A stretch of DNA of 64,000 bases from Aurifilum marmelostoma (Eukaryota; Ascomycota; Sordariomycetes; Diaporthales; Cryphonectriaceae). Positions 11,330 to 22,394 of the stretch are shown in pieces. The notes below the pieces were generated by a model that saw only the letters and a program-made list of their open reading frames with translations, did not search any database and was not told the DNA's origin. Position 1 is the first letter of the stretch. Each line of letters opens with the position of its first letter. The stretch is taken from contig JAMXSV010000026.1 in assembly GCA_027559495.1 (NCBI GenBank), positions 868,001 through 932,000 of the forward strand, read 5' to 3'. Both the position numbers and the translations under genes were made by a program.

Positions 11330-14300
11330 TTACTCCTCCCACAGGCGTCCTTGGACAGCCTGAAGCTCCTCAGCCGTCATTCGGTGTCCGGTGGTGAAAT
11401 AGCCTGCGTCATGATCAGTCAGCACGGGATAGTATATACTCCTCTTCGAAGAAGAGGGGGGGGGGGATTCGTTGCTACGCATAAGAGGTGTGTGTGTGTG
11501 TGTGTGTGTGGAAGGGCGCCATAGAACTCACCGGCCGTAATCTTAGCATCGATCTCAACCCTCGAGTCCGCAGGGATCCAGGACTCTGGCAGCTCAACAC
11601 GTTCATGGATAGGAATGCTAAATGTACAAGAATTAGTCAGTAAAACGTAAGATCTGGAGCATCATTGGGGGGCTCATGACTACCGCCACCGAGGGCAACA
11701 GCGCAAAACCTCCCGCCTTGTACGACGCGAGAGCCAGTTCCAAGACACCTCCTCAAGTCATCCTTTCTCTTGCTAGGGTGCCACAAAGACTCACCCTTGA
11801 CCGACAATAGCGTCGTGCTTCATGCTACACCCCCAGACGAACACAATGTTAGCTTCCGAGTGATCCATAGACAAGATTTCAGATCCCACGCCACCTCGAT
11901 GCATTTTGAGACAAAAAGAGGGGGGGGGGGGGAGGGGAGAGGACGTACTTGCTCATGCTAAGCATTCGATCGATTTTCGTGATGCCCAGCCAGTGCAGGA
12001 TGTCGGGCATCAGAGCCTGGAAACGCATGTCCTTGACACCAGCTACGTTTTCGGTCCTCTTAAAGTAGTCCGAGGCGCGGTCTTCGCCACGTTTGCGGGC
12101 GTTGTATACAACTGTGGCGAGTTATTAGATGAAGATGCCTTGAAGATATTACATTCTGTGTATACAGATCGGAACGCTCTGCTTGGCGTGCAAGACAGTC
12201 GATCGATGTGGACGGATCAACAAAAGGTCTCGGTAGCGACTGGTCACACTTACGGTACTGTTATTCGCCCCCTTGAATTAGCACAAGCCGCTAAGAAGAG
12301 AAAGGAAAAAAGAAGACGTAGAAGATGGAGAGGAGACGAGGCCTGGACATGGTTTGTGTTGCTCACCTTTGTCACTTCGCCGAGGGCGCGGCCCTCCTTT
12401 CTAAAGTAGATAACAACGCCGCTGCCGCCATTTTGAGCTTCCTTTACAGCCTCCTCGATGCCGAAGACGACTACAACAAGTCAAACATAAACATGCCGTC
12501 AGCCAAATCTTGCGTCCGTTGCACAATGTAGGATCCGAGTGTGTCTGAAGAGAGGAAGGCATCACGGTGTGGGCCAACTTACGGTAGGGCCTGCACGTGC
12601 AGATGTCTGAGCCGAAGACATCGCTGCCGTTACACTACGTTGGCTTGTAAGCTACCTTATACGCGAGTCTTGTCCAACCTTTCCGCCGCTCGGGTGTCTT
12701 ACCTCGTCGTGGATGCGAAGGGCGAGCCTCTTGGTGGGATCTGACATTTTTGCGGGGTCTCCGAAGCAGTAGACAGTCAGGCCACCTGAGAGAAAAGATG
12801 TTAGTTCAGCACATTGTGAGGATCGTCTAGGAGCGGATAGGACCTGTGGTGGGCATCGTCATTACGTACCGATAGGTGGCAGGAATACCTTGATATCACC
12901 GCGGGTGATCAACTAGATTCTTGTCGTCAGGCCGGTCCACTCGACTCGCACAGTATACGGTGGGAACAACTCACCTCGGGGTAACTACCGCCGGTATATT
13001 CAAAGAGGGACCTCCTCAGCGTGCCCTCATCTGCATGGTCATTAGCACAAGAACAAGCGACGAAGGCCAGGTTATACTGTGCTGGCGGGAGACACTCAGA
13101 CAAACGTACCAATACCAAAGCGCTCGGCTACACCGGGCAGATACCAGACAGGCTCGACCGCAAACTTGGTGACTGCAAGCTCGCCTTGATCATTCAGGCA
13201 GATCTTGCCGTCAGGGACACTATGTACCGCCAAAGACAGCAATCAGCAACGAGGCTATAGAGCACACCCTCAGGACCTACGAGCTTGAGTGGACTCACAG
13301 TCTACCGCTGCGCACGCTGTCTTCGAGCTCAGGCAGCTGTGGTAACATCAGTAAGAGGTCCATATTGGGCCGACAACCTTATAGTCGTCACGTTGGATTC
13401 GGGTCTTGCCTTCATGTGAGCCTTCGTGATCGCGATAGTGGGTCGGATATCAACTGCGGGCACTGGTCAGCCAGGACACCTGAGAACAGGCCAATGATGT
13501 TGCTGTAGCCACTCCAGCAGTACGTACTGTCTTCCTTCTCGATCGTGTCCTTGAAAATCCACGGGGCGAGATGGCCCCAAGGATCCATGGCCACGATCTT
13601 CTTCGGGTCGCCCCACTGAGGAAAAGGCCCAATGCTCGCTGTGGGCTCCGTGTTGGTGAAGTCGGGTCTAGGTTGAAGTTTCTCAGCCAGAGCACTGGAT
13701 GCACATTGCTTGATGGTTACACCCTTTCGTACCTGTGGTCGGCCTTGAGCTCCTTACTGGCAAGGGCCAGGGCATAATAGATAGAGTAGGAGCCGCCATG
13801 AGCTGTATCCTTGCTGTAAGTCGCTATTCTCTTGGTGAGCTGATATTGCTAGAGGGCACTCACCGCCAATAGCTAAAATAGATATCATCAGCATATGTAC
13901 ATCTATTGCCTTGTAGGTGATTCAGGCAGCAAAAAACTCACCGTTTCTCCTCCGAATGGTAGACGAGTAGCGAGACACGACAATAGGGCCACGCTCAAGA
14001 GGCTCAGCAGCACCCCATTTCATAGGGAAAGGTTTGATACCGATCTGCTTGGGATACGTCCTGAAGTATACGTGTCAGCCCTTCACTCTGTCTCTCTCCC
14101 CAACCCCCCCCCCCTTTTTTTTTTGGGCACGAGAAGGAGAAATGTCTAAGACCCACGTCAAGATAATTCTCGAGGTAAAACCAGACTGCGTAGGCGATGA
14201 TGCACTGAAAGGAGATGCGGCTACGTCGGCAGGGCGGGCAGGAGGAGTAGCCGTGGGCTTGGAGGCAAGGGCAGCAGCAGATGAGGCGGCGGTGTTCTCG

Positions 14301-14498
14301 TCGCTCTCCAGCTCGTTCTCCTTGCGCAGCGCGGCGACGGGGGGACGGGCCCAGACCGGAGAGCGAAAGCGACTGGGAGCCTGTTTGGGACATGGCATCC
14401 ACGACAGAGAGGAGCTCATCTTGTTTCTGCTGAATGGCCCGGATCTGGCTCATCACGTCCTCGAGGCTGGCGCCGGCTGGGATTCCGCTGGATGCCAT
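11330..14498 (-). CDS. URC1: Uracil catabolism protein Urc1 (GTP cyclohydrolase II-like), 18 exons, one apparent frameshift
   Basis: Exons: 14498-14157, 14060-13942, 13872-13864, 13802-13733, 13667-13528, 13453-13410, 13336-13299, 13219-13110, 13030-12975, 12912-12870, 12785-12703, 12634-12583, 12470-12367, 12257-12254, 12111-11949, 11824-11795, 11617-11532, 11403-11330. After one base is removed from the six-G run at 14339-14344 the sum is exactly 522 codons (521 residues). The C-terminal half is a GTP cyclohydrolase II fold: RIHDEC, then CTC, giving the three zinc cysteines, and FRKEGRALGEVTK in place of the RibA HRQEGRNIG stretch. Upstream blocks (ERGPIVVSRYSS, AHGGSYSIYYALA, DPWGHLAPW) are typical of Urc1 and absent from RibA. 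Urc1 works in the fungal URC route of uracil degradation. Exon 3 is 9 nt, exon 14 is 4 nt, and intron 6 uses a GC donor. The first exon starts with a short predicted coiled coil. Confidence 0.92.
11488..11511. repeat. GT microsatellite inside a URC1 intron
   Basis: About twelve GT units in the last intron of URC1, next to a G11 run (11456-11466). Another G run (about 11918-11931) and a C10T10 run (about 14105-14124) lie in other URC1 introns. Confidence 0.9.
12254..12257 (-). other. URC1: 4-nt microexon of URC1
   Basis: On the minus strand the four bases TACC lie between AACAG and GTAAGTGTG. The exons on either side cannot be joined in frame without them: exon 13 ends in phase 0 at AAG, and exon 15 needs one extra base before it to read VYNARKR. 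Adding TACC gives K-Y-L-V-Y-N-A-R, the expected family sequence. Both flanking introns (12366-12258 and 12253-12112) are of normal size. Confidence 0.85.
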
Positions 14499-15744
14499 GG
14501 CGTCCTAAGCTCACAAGGCAAACCTCAAGGATTAGAGGGACAGGGCAGACTCTACTGGTGGCTGTGGATGAGGAGGAGGAGGATGATCATGAGGCAGATG
14601 ACAGATCTGTGTGAAGCTCACGATGAAAAGGCGCGATGGGGACACGTCTAGATGAGTTGGCTAGGTTAGGCAAGTGGGTTGTTCTCGTTTTTTGAAAACG
14701 CCGGAAATGAACCCGTTGTGTATAGATACACAAATGTTTCCCTTCCGCAAATCTCTCTCTACTCGGCTGTAAGGTCTTAAGGAGTCTTGGAAGAGTCCTG
14801 AAGAGCAGAAGAAAGAGAGGAGAGGAGAGGAGGAAGAAGAAGAAAGAAGAGAGAGAGAGAGAGAGAAAGGAGAGAAGAGGAGAGAACAACTCATCAATCT
14901 GCAGTGGAGGAGAGCTCAGATTTATATACAAACACAGTTCCCGTGGTCACGGCCACCTCTCGCCGGCCGATTCGGCGCGGCATGTTATCAAATCAGCTCA
15001 AGCGGATCTTGGAGGGGGAGGAGAACAACAAAGTGCCTGTTGTGCTGCCACGGGTGCCCAGCTCAGTCACTGCCTGGTTGGTGATTGATTGGCAGTTGCA
15101 TGCGGCTAGCGGAAACTTTGCCGGGGCACGGGGCCACTACTGTAGGCCTGTGGAGGATCCAGCTGCCAGCCCGCCCCTTTCCCCCTCAATCTGCAGAACC
15201 CCTGAACCAGCCAAGTTGTATTCATCACTCACAAATAGATATCTACACGGTATAGGCTGATATCCATACATAGTATGATGACTGTTCCCTTCGCCTTCTC
15301 ATTCTGTGTGATTTCCTATGTTTGTGTGCTTGAATGAATGTAAAGTAACCTCTCTTGAAATCGTGACTGAACAATGCTCTTCCCCCACTGTGAATTGTGA
15401 AGTGACGTACCCCCTGTCCAACAGCATCTGATAGCGACTATGGCACAGACCACTCCCTCTTATTCAGCAGAGAAGGATGGGGGTTTGGCGGAAGGAGAGA
15501 GGGGGTGCTGGGGCTGGATGGTTTAGGTCAGCCCCGAGCACCTAAGCACTGCACTTAGTGCGTCTGTCCACCTTTGAACCCTTCCCTTAGTTCAGTGGTC
15601 TGCGGGCGTTTGCGAAGAAGATTCATCCTCTTTTCCCTTCCCAACCACAATCACCACCACCACTCGGCGAGAGACTTTTTGTCTCATCTCTTATCGTGAC
15701 TGCATTATTTGCGACATCAGATACCGCCTGGAATCACTGCGACA
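14499..15744. other. Divergent promoter region URC1 / ELF1
   Basis: This 1.25 kb lies between the starts of URC1 (-) and ELF1 (+). On the URC1 coding strand it carries a long pyrimidine tract (14811-14884) 310-390 nt upstream of the start, a common feature of strong filamentous-fungal promoters. Nothing else can be named. Confidence 0.6.
14811..14884. repeat. Polypurine (GA/GGA) tract
   Basis: About 74 nt of purine, read as a CT tract on the URC1 strand. It lies in the URC1 5' flank. Confidence 0.85.
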
Positions 15745-16446
15745 ATGGGCAAGCGCAAGAAGAGTTCTCGCAAGCCCATGGGCCCAAAGAAGGTAGGCAG
15801 CCTGACATTGCGCCCAGCGCTGCATTGTTGCGACATGCTATCCATCCGTCCCTCCTCCAACCATCGTCTTGATGTAGTGGGTCAAGACTGACATATTTTT
15901 GCAAACCGTCTACAGAGCGACCCTCTACCTACCGTCTTCAGTTGTCTGTTCTGTAACCACGAGAAATCCGTCAATGTTAAGCTGGAGAAGAAACTCGGTC
16001 ATGGCTATCTGGAGTGCAAGGTCTGCGGACAGCGCTACACCACCCCTATAAACTGTAAGACTCCTCCTTCCTCCCGCCAGGCTGCTCCCAGCAGACGAAA
16101 GACTGGGTCACTAATCGTAACACCTGCAAATAACAGATCTCTCGGCCGCCGTGGACGTCTACGCGGATTGGGTCGATGCTGCCGGTAAGCAGTCGCAAAA
16201 GCAATGGATACACGCAACAGGTCACATTCACGAAACAGCGCAACAAGAAGTAACTAACGCATATGCGCAGAATTGGCAGCGCAGAGTGGCCAGGGGCCGG
16301 AGCTCGGTAGCCTTGAGACGTCTGCCTCACGTGCTCAAGCCAAGAAGATTCGTGACCGTGACGACGCCGACCTTAGCGACGGAGGCGATCCAGAGAACCC
16401 ACGCTACGAGGGTGAGGATATTGTGGGCGATGATATCGAAGACTGA
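15745..16446 (+). CDS. ELF1: Transcription elongation factor 1 homolog (Elf1)
   Basis: Exons are 15745-15792, 15916-16054, 16137-16184 and 16271-16446, giving 136 residues. The protein begins MGKRKKSSRKPMGPKK, the basic N-terminal tail that contacts nucleosomal DNA, followed by a four-cysteine zinc finger (Cys 26, 29, 50, 53; CLFC and CKVC) and the GQRYTTPINYLSAAVDVYADWVDA-type core in family order. The C-terminus is a long acidic tail (DDADLSDGG, EDIVGDDIED), common in fungal members. Elf1 binds RNA polymerase II at the upstream DNA channel and helps it through nucleosomes together with Spt4/5. The gene is divergent to URC1 and convergent with the uracil phosphoribosyltransferase gene. All exon phases fit. 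Confidence 0.96.
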
Positions 16447-16820
16447 GGCGGAGACGTTTTCGGCTGGCAAGCAAAGGGATAATAATACGGATTCATGGTT
16501 CTTCTGCCAGGGAGATATGGGCTATGTTCTTGGAGCCGGCCGCGATTCTGCGCCCTGCTACCTACATAGGCGATCGCTGTTTCGCGCCCTGACTTGGAGA
16601 AACAAAAGTATACTTGGGCTCATCAACAGTGTCTTCAAGCCCGGTGGGTGGATACTGCCACCACTGAATGTGCACCCAATACCAATCCTAGGCCATGCAC
16701 TGATGGAAGGTGAACGACACCACGCCCGTCGACCACGGCTGTCGATCTCGGCAGGGCGACAGCCTGCATTCGTTGGGCCAGGAGAGACTCGAGATTGGTT
16801 ATGATGGACGCTATGGTCTC
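16447..16820. other. Convergent spacer ELF1 / FUR1
   Basis: 374 nt that should contain the two facing 3' UTRs. No ORF with family features. Confidence 0.6.
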
Positions 16821-17855
16821 TTAAATGGTAAAGAACCTGTCGCCGAAGTCGCCGAGTCCGGGAACGATATAGCTGGTAGACTGTTAGCGGCAAGATCACG
16901 AGGGGAATGATGATGGGCCAATCACGAACTTCTTCTCATCAAGTCCCTGGGAAAACCGGTCAGCATAAGGTGTCATGACATGAGGGCCAAGATTGGGGGC
17001 ACGAGGAGGAACGGGGAAGATTACCTGATCGATAAATGCTGTGATGACATGCAGCTTCGGAAACCTGGACGAGAATCTCTCGATGCCCTCTGGGCTGGAA
17101 ATGAGATTCAGGAAGAGGATCCTCTCCTCAGCAACACCACGCTCCTTGAGGACGTCCACGGCCATGATCGCGGAGCCGCCTAGCCACACGGAGAGCCGTC
17201 AGCACGAGCCTCGTGACAATGATGACCATGCTAATTGCCATGCCCGAAGGGGAACTCACCCGTAGCAAACATGGGATCCAGCAGCAACACCCACCTGTCA
17301 GCAATGTCCTCCGGGATCTTTGAGTAGAAGAGCTTCGGCTGGCACGTCTCCTCGTCCCTCTGGATCAATATCTTGCCGATGCGCACCGAGCGGCAGCACT
17401 CTCGCAGACCCTGCTCCATAGACTCGCCGGCGCGCATGATCGACACGCCGCAGATCTTGCCCTGGAACGAGAGCCCATCGTAGTGCTGGCCCGTGGGCGT
17501 CACCACGGTGTGGGCCGTCGTAGGCAGGTGGTTCAACCCCTCCTCCACCAGCAGCCGTATGATCCTGTTGGAGTGGAAGATGAAATCGCCACGATCCGTG
17601 TTCTTATCACGAATTTTCCTAGCCCATGGGTGTAAGAGGTCCGGTCTTTATTCACAACAGAGGAATCTCCCACCCTTGGGGGGGGGTTGCTTCTACTCAC
17701 GTGAGGAGTGCGATGAGCTGCGGAGTCTGGGGGAGGACGGTGACATTGTCTTGAGTAGGCTCTTTTGAGACTGTTGCTTTGGGCTTCTGCGAATCCGGTC
17801 GGTAGTCTGGTCCCACTGTCTGGGTTGGAGCCGCAGACGCTTTCTGTGCCGACAT
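16821..17855 (-). CDS. FUR1: Uracil phosphoribosyltransferase (Fur1/Urc6)
   Basis: Exons are 17855-17701, 17618-17260, 17179-17025, 16946-16930 and 16872-16821, giving 245 residues. The enzyme makes UMP from uracil and PRPP. Visible hallmarks are the NVTVLPQTPQL entry to the fold, GDFIFHSNRIIRLLVEEGLNHLP, the MRAGE motif, the PRPP-binding loop LLLDPMFATGGSA (split by an intron) and the uracil-binding tail YIVPGLGDFGDR. The fourth exon is only 17 nt, and its donor (GTTCGT) was chosen because it alone gives the family text LDEKNYIVPG; reading on instead meets a stop after 11 residues. In Saccharomyces kluyveri the same enzyme is genetically required for uracil degradation (URC6), so its place next to URC1 fits a shared pathway. 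Cytosolic, no targeting signal. Confidence 0.95.
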
Positions 17856-18852
17856 GGTCAAAGGTTTGGGTTAGGTGTCGACGGGTGAGGATGGGTGGAT
17901 GGGAAGGGTCCGGGCCTGAAGGTGTGGTGGGGATCCTGATATTGGAAAGATTATGCGTGGTAGAGTTCTCAGTAAGAGTGATCCTCTGGGAAATTGTCTG
18001 TGACTCTTAGCCTCTTGAGGTGGATGTTTATCGTCAGGGAATGGTCTGATATTGAATTTGGGAGCACTCCGACTCTATCTGAAGGGAAACTGAGATGCAG
18101 TTTTCTAGTCGAGAGAGCTGGAGAGCTTCTGGAGCTGCCAGCACTTAGAGGGCACCGGACCACTGGGTTCGATAAGAATTGCCTATCACTCAGCGGGGTC
18201 GGAGGGACAAGTGCACCTAGTGTTACTCCGTACTCTGTAGTGCAAGCCACCGAGCTGGTTGGCCCAGTGAGTGAATACCTTCTGTCATACTAACTAGTAG
18301 GTGCCTGCCGGGGTCTCGTCGTCCTCTGGACAGTGCCCCCCCCCCCATAGCGCTCGTACCCCTGAACGGTAAGCATGAAGGACCCCTGTTCTTATGTCCA
18401 AAATTGACGTGCTTCCGGCCACCCTCTTGGGCCTGCATTGATCCGAAGCGTGATTCGGTCACAACTCTACATCCAATGTTGTTGGATTGATGCCCCATCT
18501 ATGCTCGCTCCCCTGCGTGACCTCCGAGCTTCCCACCTACTATCTACCGTCATTCTCGCTGTCGTTGACCTGAATCTCCTCTGAGTCAAGATTTATTGTC
18601 GTCAGCGAACAATAGAAGAAGGACTGCGGCCAGTGACGCGCCGGGTTCTTACACTCCGCTATTGTTTTGCGTTCTATTTCAGGCGGAGCATCACCGGCGC
18701 TCCTCGATGGCTTGAGGCACCTCTTCGCCACACAGATTGCCCCTCAATTTCAACCCCGACAGCTGTCTAATGTTAAAAAACGCTCACTTGCTCTTCGGCA
18801 CGTCCCAATATCGATCCGCCGACCGTATCGCGATATACCCTGATTGTTAACG
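17856..18852. other. Divergent promoter region FUR1 / WAPL
   Basis: About 1 kb between two divergent starts. A C run of about 11 (18346-18356) is the only notable element. No ORF with family features. Confidence 0.55.
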
Positions 18853-21457
18853 ATGTCCGCACGAAGTGGTTTCGGGGTGGCCGCGACCCCAAAGAGGAGG
18901 ATCACAACGTATAATAAGCATTTCAAGAGAAAGCCTCAGAAGGAAGAAGTAGGAAGAGATGGTCGTGTATCCACCGCGCCTGTCGAATCGAGTGTCTGGG
19001 ACTTTCATGAGGACGAGGATGAGATCGCATCTCCCGCCGTCACACTCGACAAGCTCAAACAACAGAGGGCCAGACCGCAGCTGAACAAGATGCGCACCAT
19101 TTCCGAGATGACTCCTCAGTCTAGCTCGGCCAATGCACGCGCGGCAGGTTCTGTTGTGAATCCGAAGAAGCGACGGGCTTCGGTGGGGAAGGAGGCTTCT
19201 TATTCTCGCGCCTTCTCAACACCACCTTCGCCACCTTCTTCTACGGAAGAGCGCATGCCGCCGCCGAAGACCATTCCCCTTCCCAAACCTATCAAAGCAG
19301 CCAGACCGCCGAGGAGGACAGTGTCTCTGGGATCCAGGAAGAGCCCCACGGCAGAGACGATAGCGAAGAGCAGGTCTTCTCTACCGTTCGCATTCCGCGC
19401 TGGCAAGAGCGTCAATGATCTGACCGGCAAGAACAATCACAAGAAGTCGCTCACCCAGACGCAGATTCCCTTCCGCCCAGTTGATTCCCCAAGGCAGCAA
19501 CCACAGCGAAACTTCCCCGTTGCGCGCCACGAGAGGACATCATCCACCAGACCGGGACCCACCATGAGCGACTCACTCAACCAGACAGCGCCCAGGAAGA
19601 AGCGGCGGCTTATCGACGAGCTGGCAGCTCAGGCTGACGAGAGCTCCAGCGAGGAGGAGGAGAAGCAACCAGGTCCGCAGCTTGTGCGGCGGACGCCCAC
19701 CCCGGAGCCACAGGGGCTGTCGATGTTGCAGAGCCCTACAGCTGTTCCTAGCACTCCAGAGCCGTCCAGAGCTAGGACCTATGGACGTCCCCCATCCGCG
19801 AAAAAGACTGGTCCCAAGTTCACCTACAGCGCTCGCAGAACCATCCGTGCCGAGAGTTCATTGACAGGAGACCTGGACACGGTGGACGAGACATCATGGC
19901 TGCGGGAATCAATACTGCCTAGCATCCCGTCCCAGTTCGACATGGATGAGGACGAGGAAGAAGACACTTTTACCAAGGGTGCAGTCCGAAGTATTCACGA
20001 GCTCCGGCAGGCTGGGGCCAACAGCCGGTCTGCAGACGAGATCGAAGACCTACTTACCCGAATCGGGCGCCCCAGCAACAAGCCGTCGTCAGGCCGACGC
20101 AATGCCCTGATCGAGCTCTCACAGAAGATGCAGGACAAAGGCTTTGTCCGAAAGTTCCGTGACCACAACGGCGACACCAGCCTGTTCGAGCAGATCGGCA
20201 AGGAGACAGACGTCATCACTGGTTATGCACTGGTGGCCATCCTCATCACCCTTGTGGCGACCACCGCATCCACCCACATCGTCAGCCAGCTTGAAGGTCA
20301 AGGCTTCTCTGAGCTGTTTCGACGGCTCTTCCAGATCACACTCGATGTCCAAGCGCTGGCCAAGGACAGAGCCAGCAACCTGTCAAGGAATGGTCAGCAG
20401 TCAATGATGAAGCTGAAAGCATCACTGCTCATCCTTCCCGTGTGGGAGCCGACAACGCCATTCATGTTGTCGCCGAGGAGACTAGCTCTCAAGGCTCTGG
20501 AGCTTGTAGTTAAGAACGCAGGAATGGTCGGAGACGAGTTCTTCTCCACTGAAGTAACCGACCAGCTGTTCTCTCTGCTCAAGACTGCCCCCGTTCCCGA
20601 CGCATGGGGGTTTCCTCATCAGGACGAGTCTATCGATTTCCACCTGGCGCTCACGCTACTCGAAGCGCACTCGATGCAGGCGATGCAGAGTGATTCGAGG
20701 GAGCGGTGGACATTCACGCACATGCCAATCATTGCGGGCACTCTGAAGACTACTCTGCGCCGGTGCAATGGTCGTTTTGGTGAGGTTGGTATGCTGAGCC
20801 TCAAGCTTGCACTCAACACCTCAAACAACAACCACGATGCTCCTGCGGCATTCATCGAAAACGGCGCGGTACGGGTGCTGGCCAATGCGCTTTGTGATAC
20901 CTTCCTGACTGCAACGAACAATGTCTACAACACCGATGCTTTTACCGTTCACCTTGAGCCATTGCTGCTCATGCTGGGCATCATGATAAACTTCTCCGAA
21001 AACGATCGCGCTACCAGCAAAACTCTTCTGCATGCCTCAAATGAAGGCAATGCTCCGCTGGATAAGCTCATCAAGCTCTTCCTCGACCATCATGCGGCTA
21101 CTTCTGAGGTGTGTATCGACCGAAAGGGGGCGGGGGCCACTAGAATTTACGAGGACCAAGCTAACAGCAGATGTACAGGCCGACTCTGTGGAAAAGAGCC
21201 AGTTAAATGTTGCATTCGGATATCTGTCACTTCTACTAGGATACATGTCATTGTACGAACCTGTGCGGCAGCGATTCAGCTCGATGCACAAGGGAGGCAA
21301 CATGACCCCCTTGCTCGACTCGATTCGCGAGTTCATCATCTATCACCGTGCTGCGGACAATTCGATTGCGCAAGACGGAGGCGATCAGTCGTCACAATAC
21401 TCAAGCTTCACGACGAAGCTGCAAGGCCTTGTCGAGCGCTTGGAGCACCACACCTGA
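18853..21457 (+). CDS. WPL1: Wings apart-like protein (cohesin release factor)
   Basis: Two exons, 18853-21108 and 21179-21457, give 844 residues; the intron is 70 nt with a GTGTGT donor. The first ~370 residues are disordered and rich in Ser, Pro and basic residues (phosphorylation-prone), as in other fungal WAPL proteins. The helical WAPL domain follows from about residue 379 (SIHELRQAGANSRSADEIEDLL) to the end, with the blocks RRNALIELSQKM, GDTSLFEQIGKETD, a MLGIMINFSENDRA stretch and a C-terminal YLSLLLGYMSL helix. WAPL binds Pds5 and opens the cohesin ring, regulating sister-chromatid cohesion and loop length. The ATG at 18853 is preceded by an in-frame TTG-ACG stretch but no earlier ATG. 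A neighbouring promoter is shared with FUR1. Confidence 0.93.
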
Positions 21458-22394
21458 TTCCTGGGGTGTGACAGTGCATGAATGCAAGGAACTGGCTGCA
21501 TGTTACGTAGAAGAGCAGCATTGTTGGATGGTCCTTATAGATACCCTTAGCACGGACTTCACTTTTTTGTTTGTTTGGTCTGCTTTTCTTTTATTTTCTT
21601 ATTATTTAGTTGCGGCCGTTGGACTTTGACCGACATGGACATACCCATTTGGAGGATTAAGAAGGGTTTTCCGTCGAGAAGGACGAGTTTGATAACCTAA
21701 CAGAATACGATCTTTACGACATATGAGAAAGGGCGAAAGGAGAGTCTCCCAGGGCACTCTCGACACATAGAATATCCCAATGCATTGAATTCCCAACAGA
21801 ACTCTGGGTGGTGAAGCTAAGCGCCATAAGCCTGAACACGGCTCCTTAGTGTGCACAACTGCGTTGGTCGGATGTCACCCTTTGGCGGGACGATCTTGCA
21901 GCCCCCCATTTGGTCTGATCTAGACCCCTCCAACCCAAGAGAGCGGGCAGCGGTAGGCAGGTCCGGTGAGCGGTATCTTGGAGGTACAGTAGTCTGCCTG
22001 GTTGTGGCCCAGACACCAACCAGAAGCCGAGGACAAGGGTAGCCAGGCCTTCTAGAAAAGTTCTGGAGCATGAACACTTGGGCAGCAGAGGGGTGCCCCA
22101 CCATGAATTGGCTAAGAGCTTACCCCCTTCAACGAGGCCATTACCTCACCAGATCTCGCCGACTCATTCACTCTCCCACCTTTAATCTATTCTCTCTTCA
22201 GCCTCCACTTCACGACGAGGTTCTTCTCTCACTACAATACCAATCAGGGTGCTTCTCACAGACTCTGATATTCTTTAACCAACCTTTTTAGCATCACCTG
22301 AGAGATAGGTCCTCCAGGTGACAAAGAGCACAAGTTAAAGTATACTACTGTTGGGTACGACGAGTGGCGCGACCGCGTCCACGAAGGAGTCTGG
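21458..22394. other. Gene-free spacer upstream of RHB1
   Basis: 937 nt between WAPL and RHB1 (both +). Small ORFs only. The last part is CT-rich, as often seen just upstream of fungal transcription starts. Confidence 0.55.

Noticed and set aside
15586..15600. tRNA A-box-like string (TTAGTTCAGTGGT)
   Set aside because: No B box or pairing arms follow within tRNA length.
18844..18852. Earlier start for WAPL
   Set aside because: The upstream extension begins with TTG, not ATG; the first ATG is at 18853.
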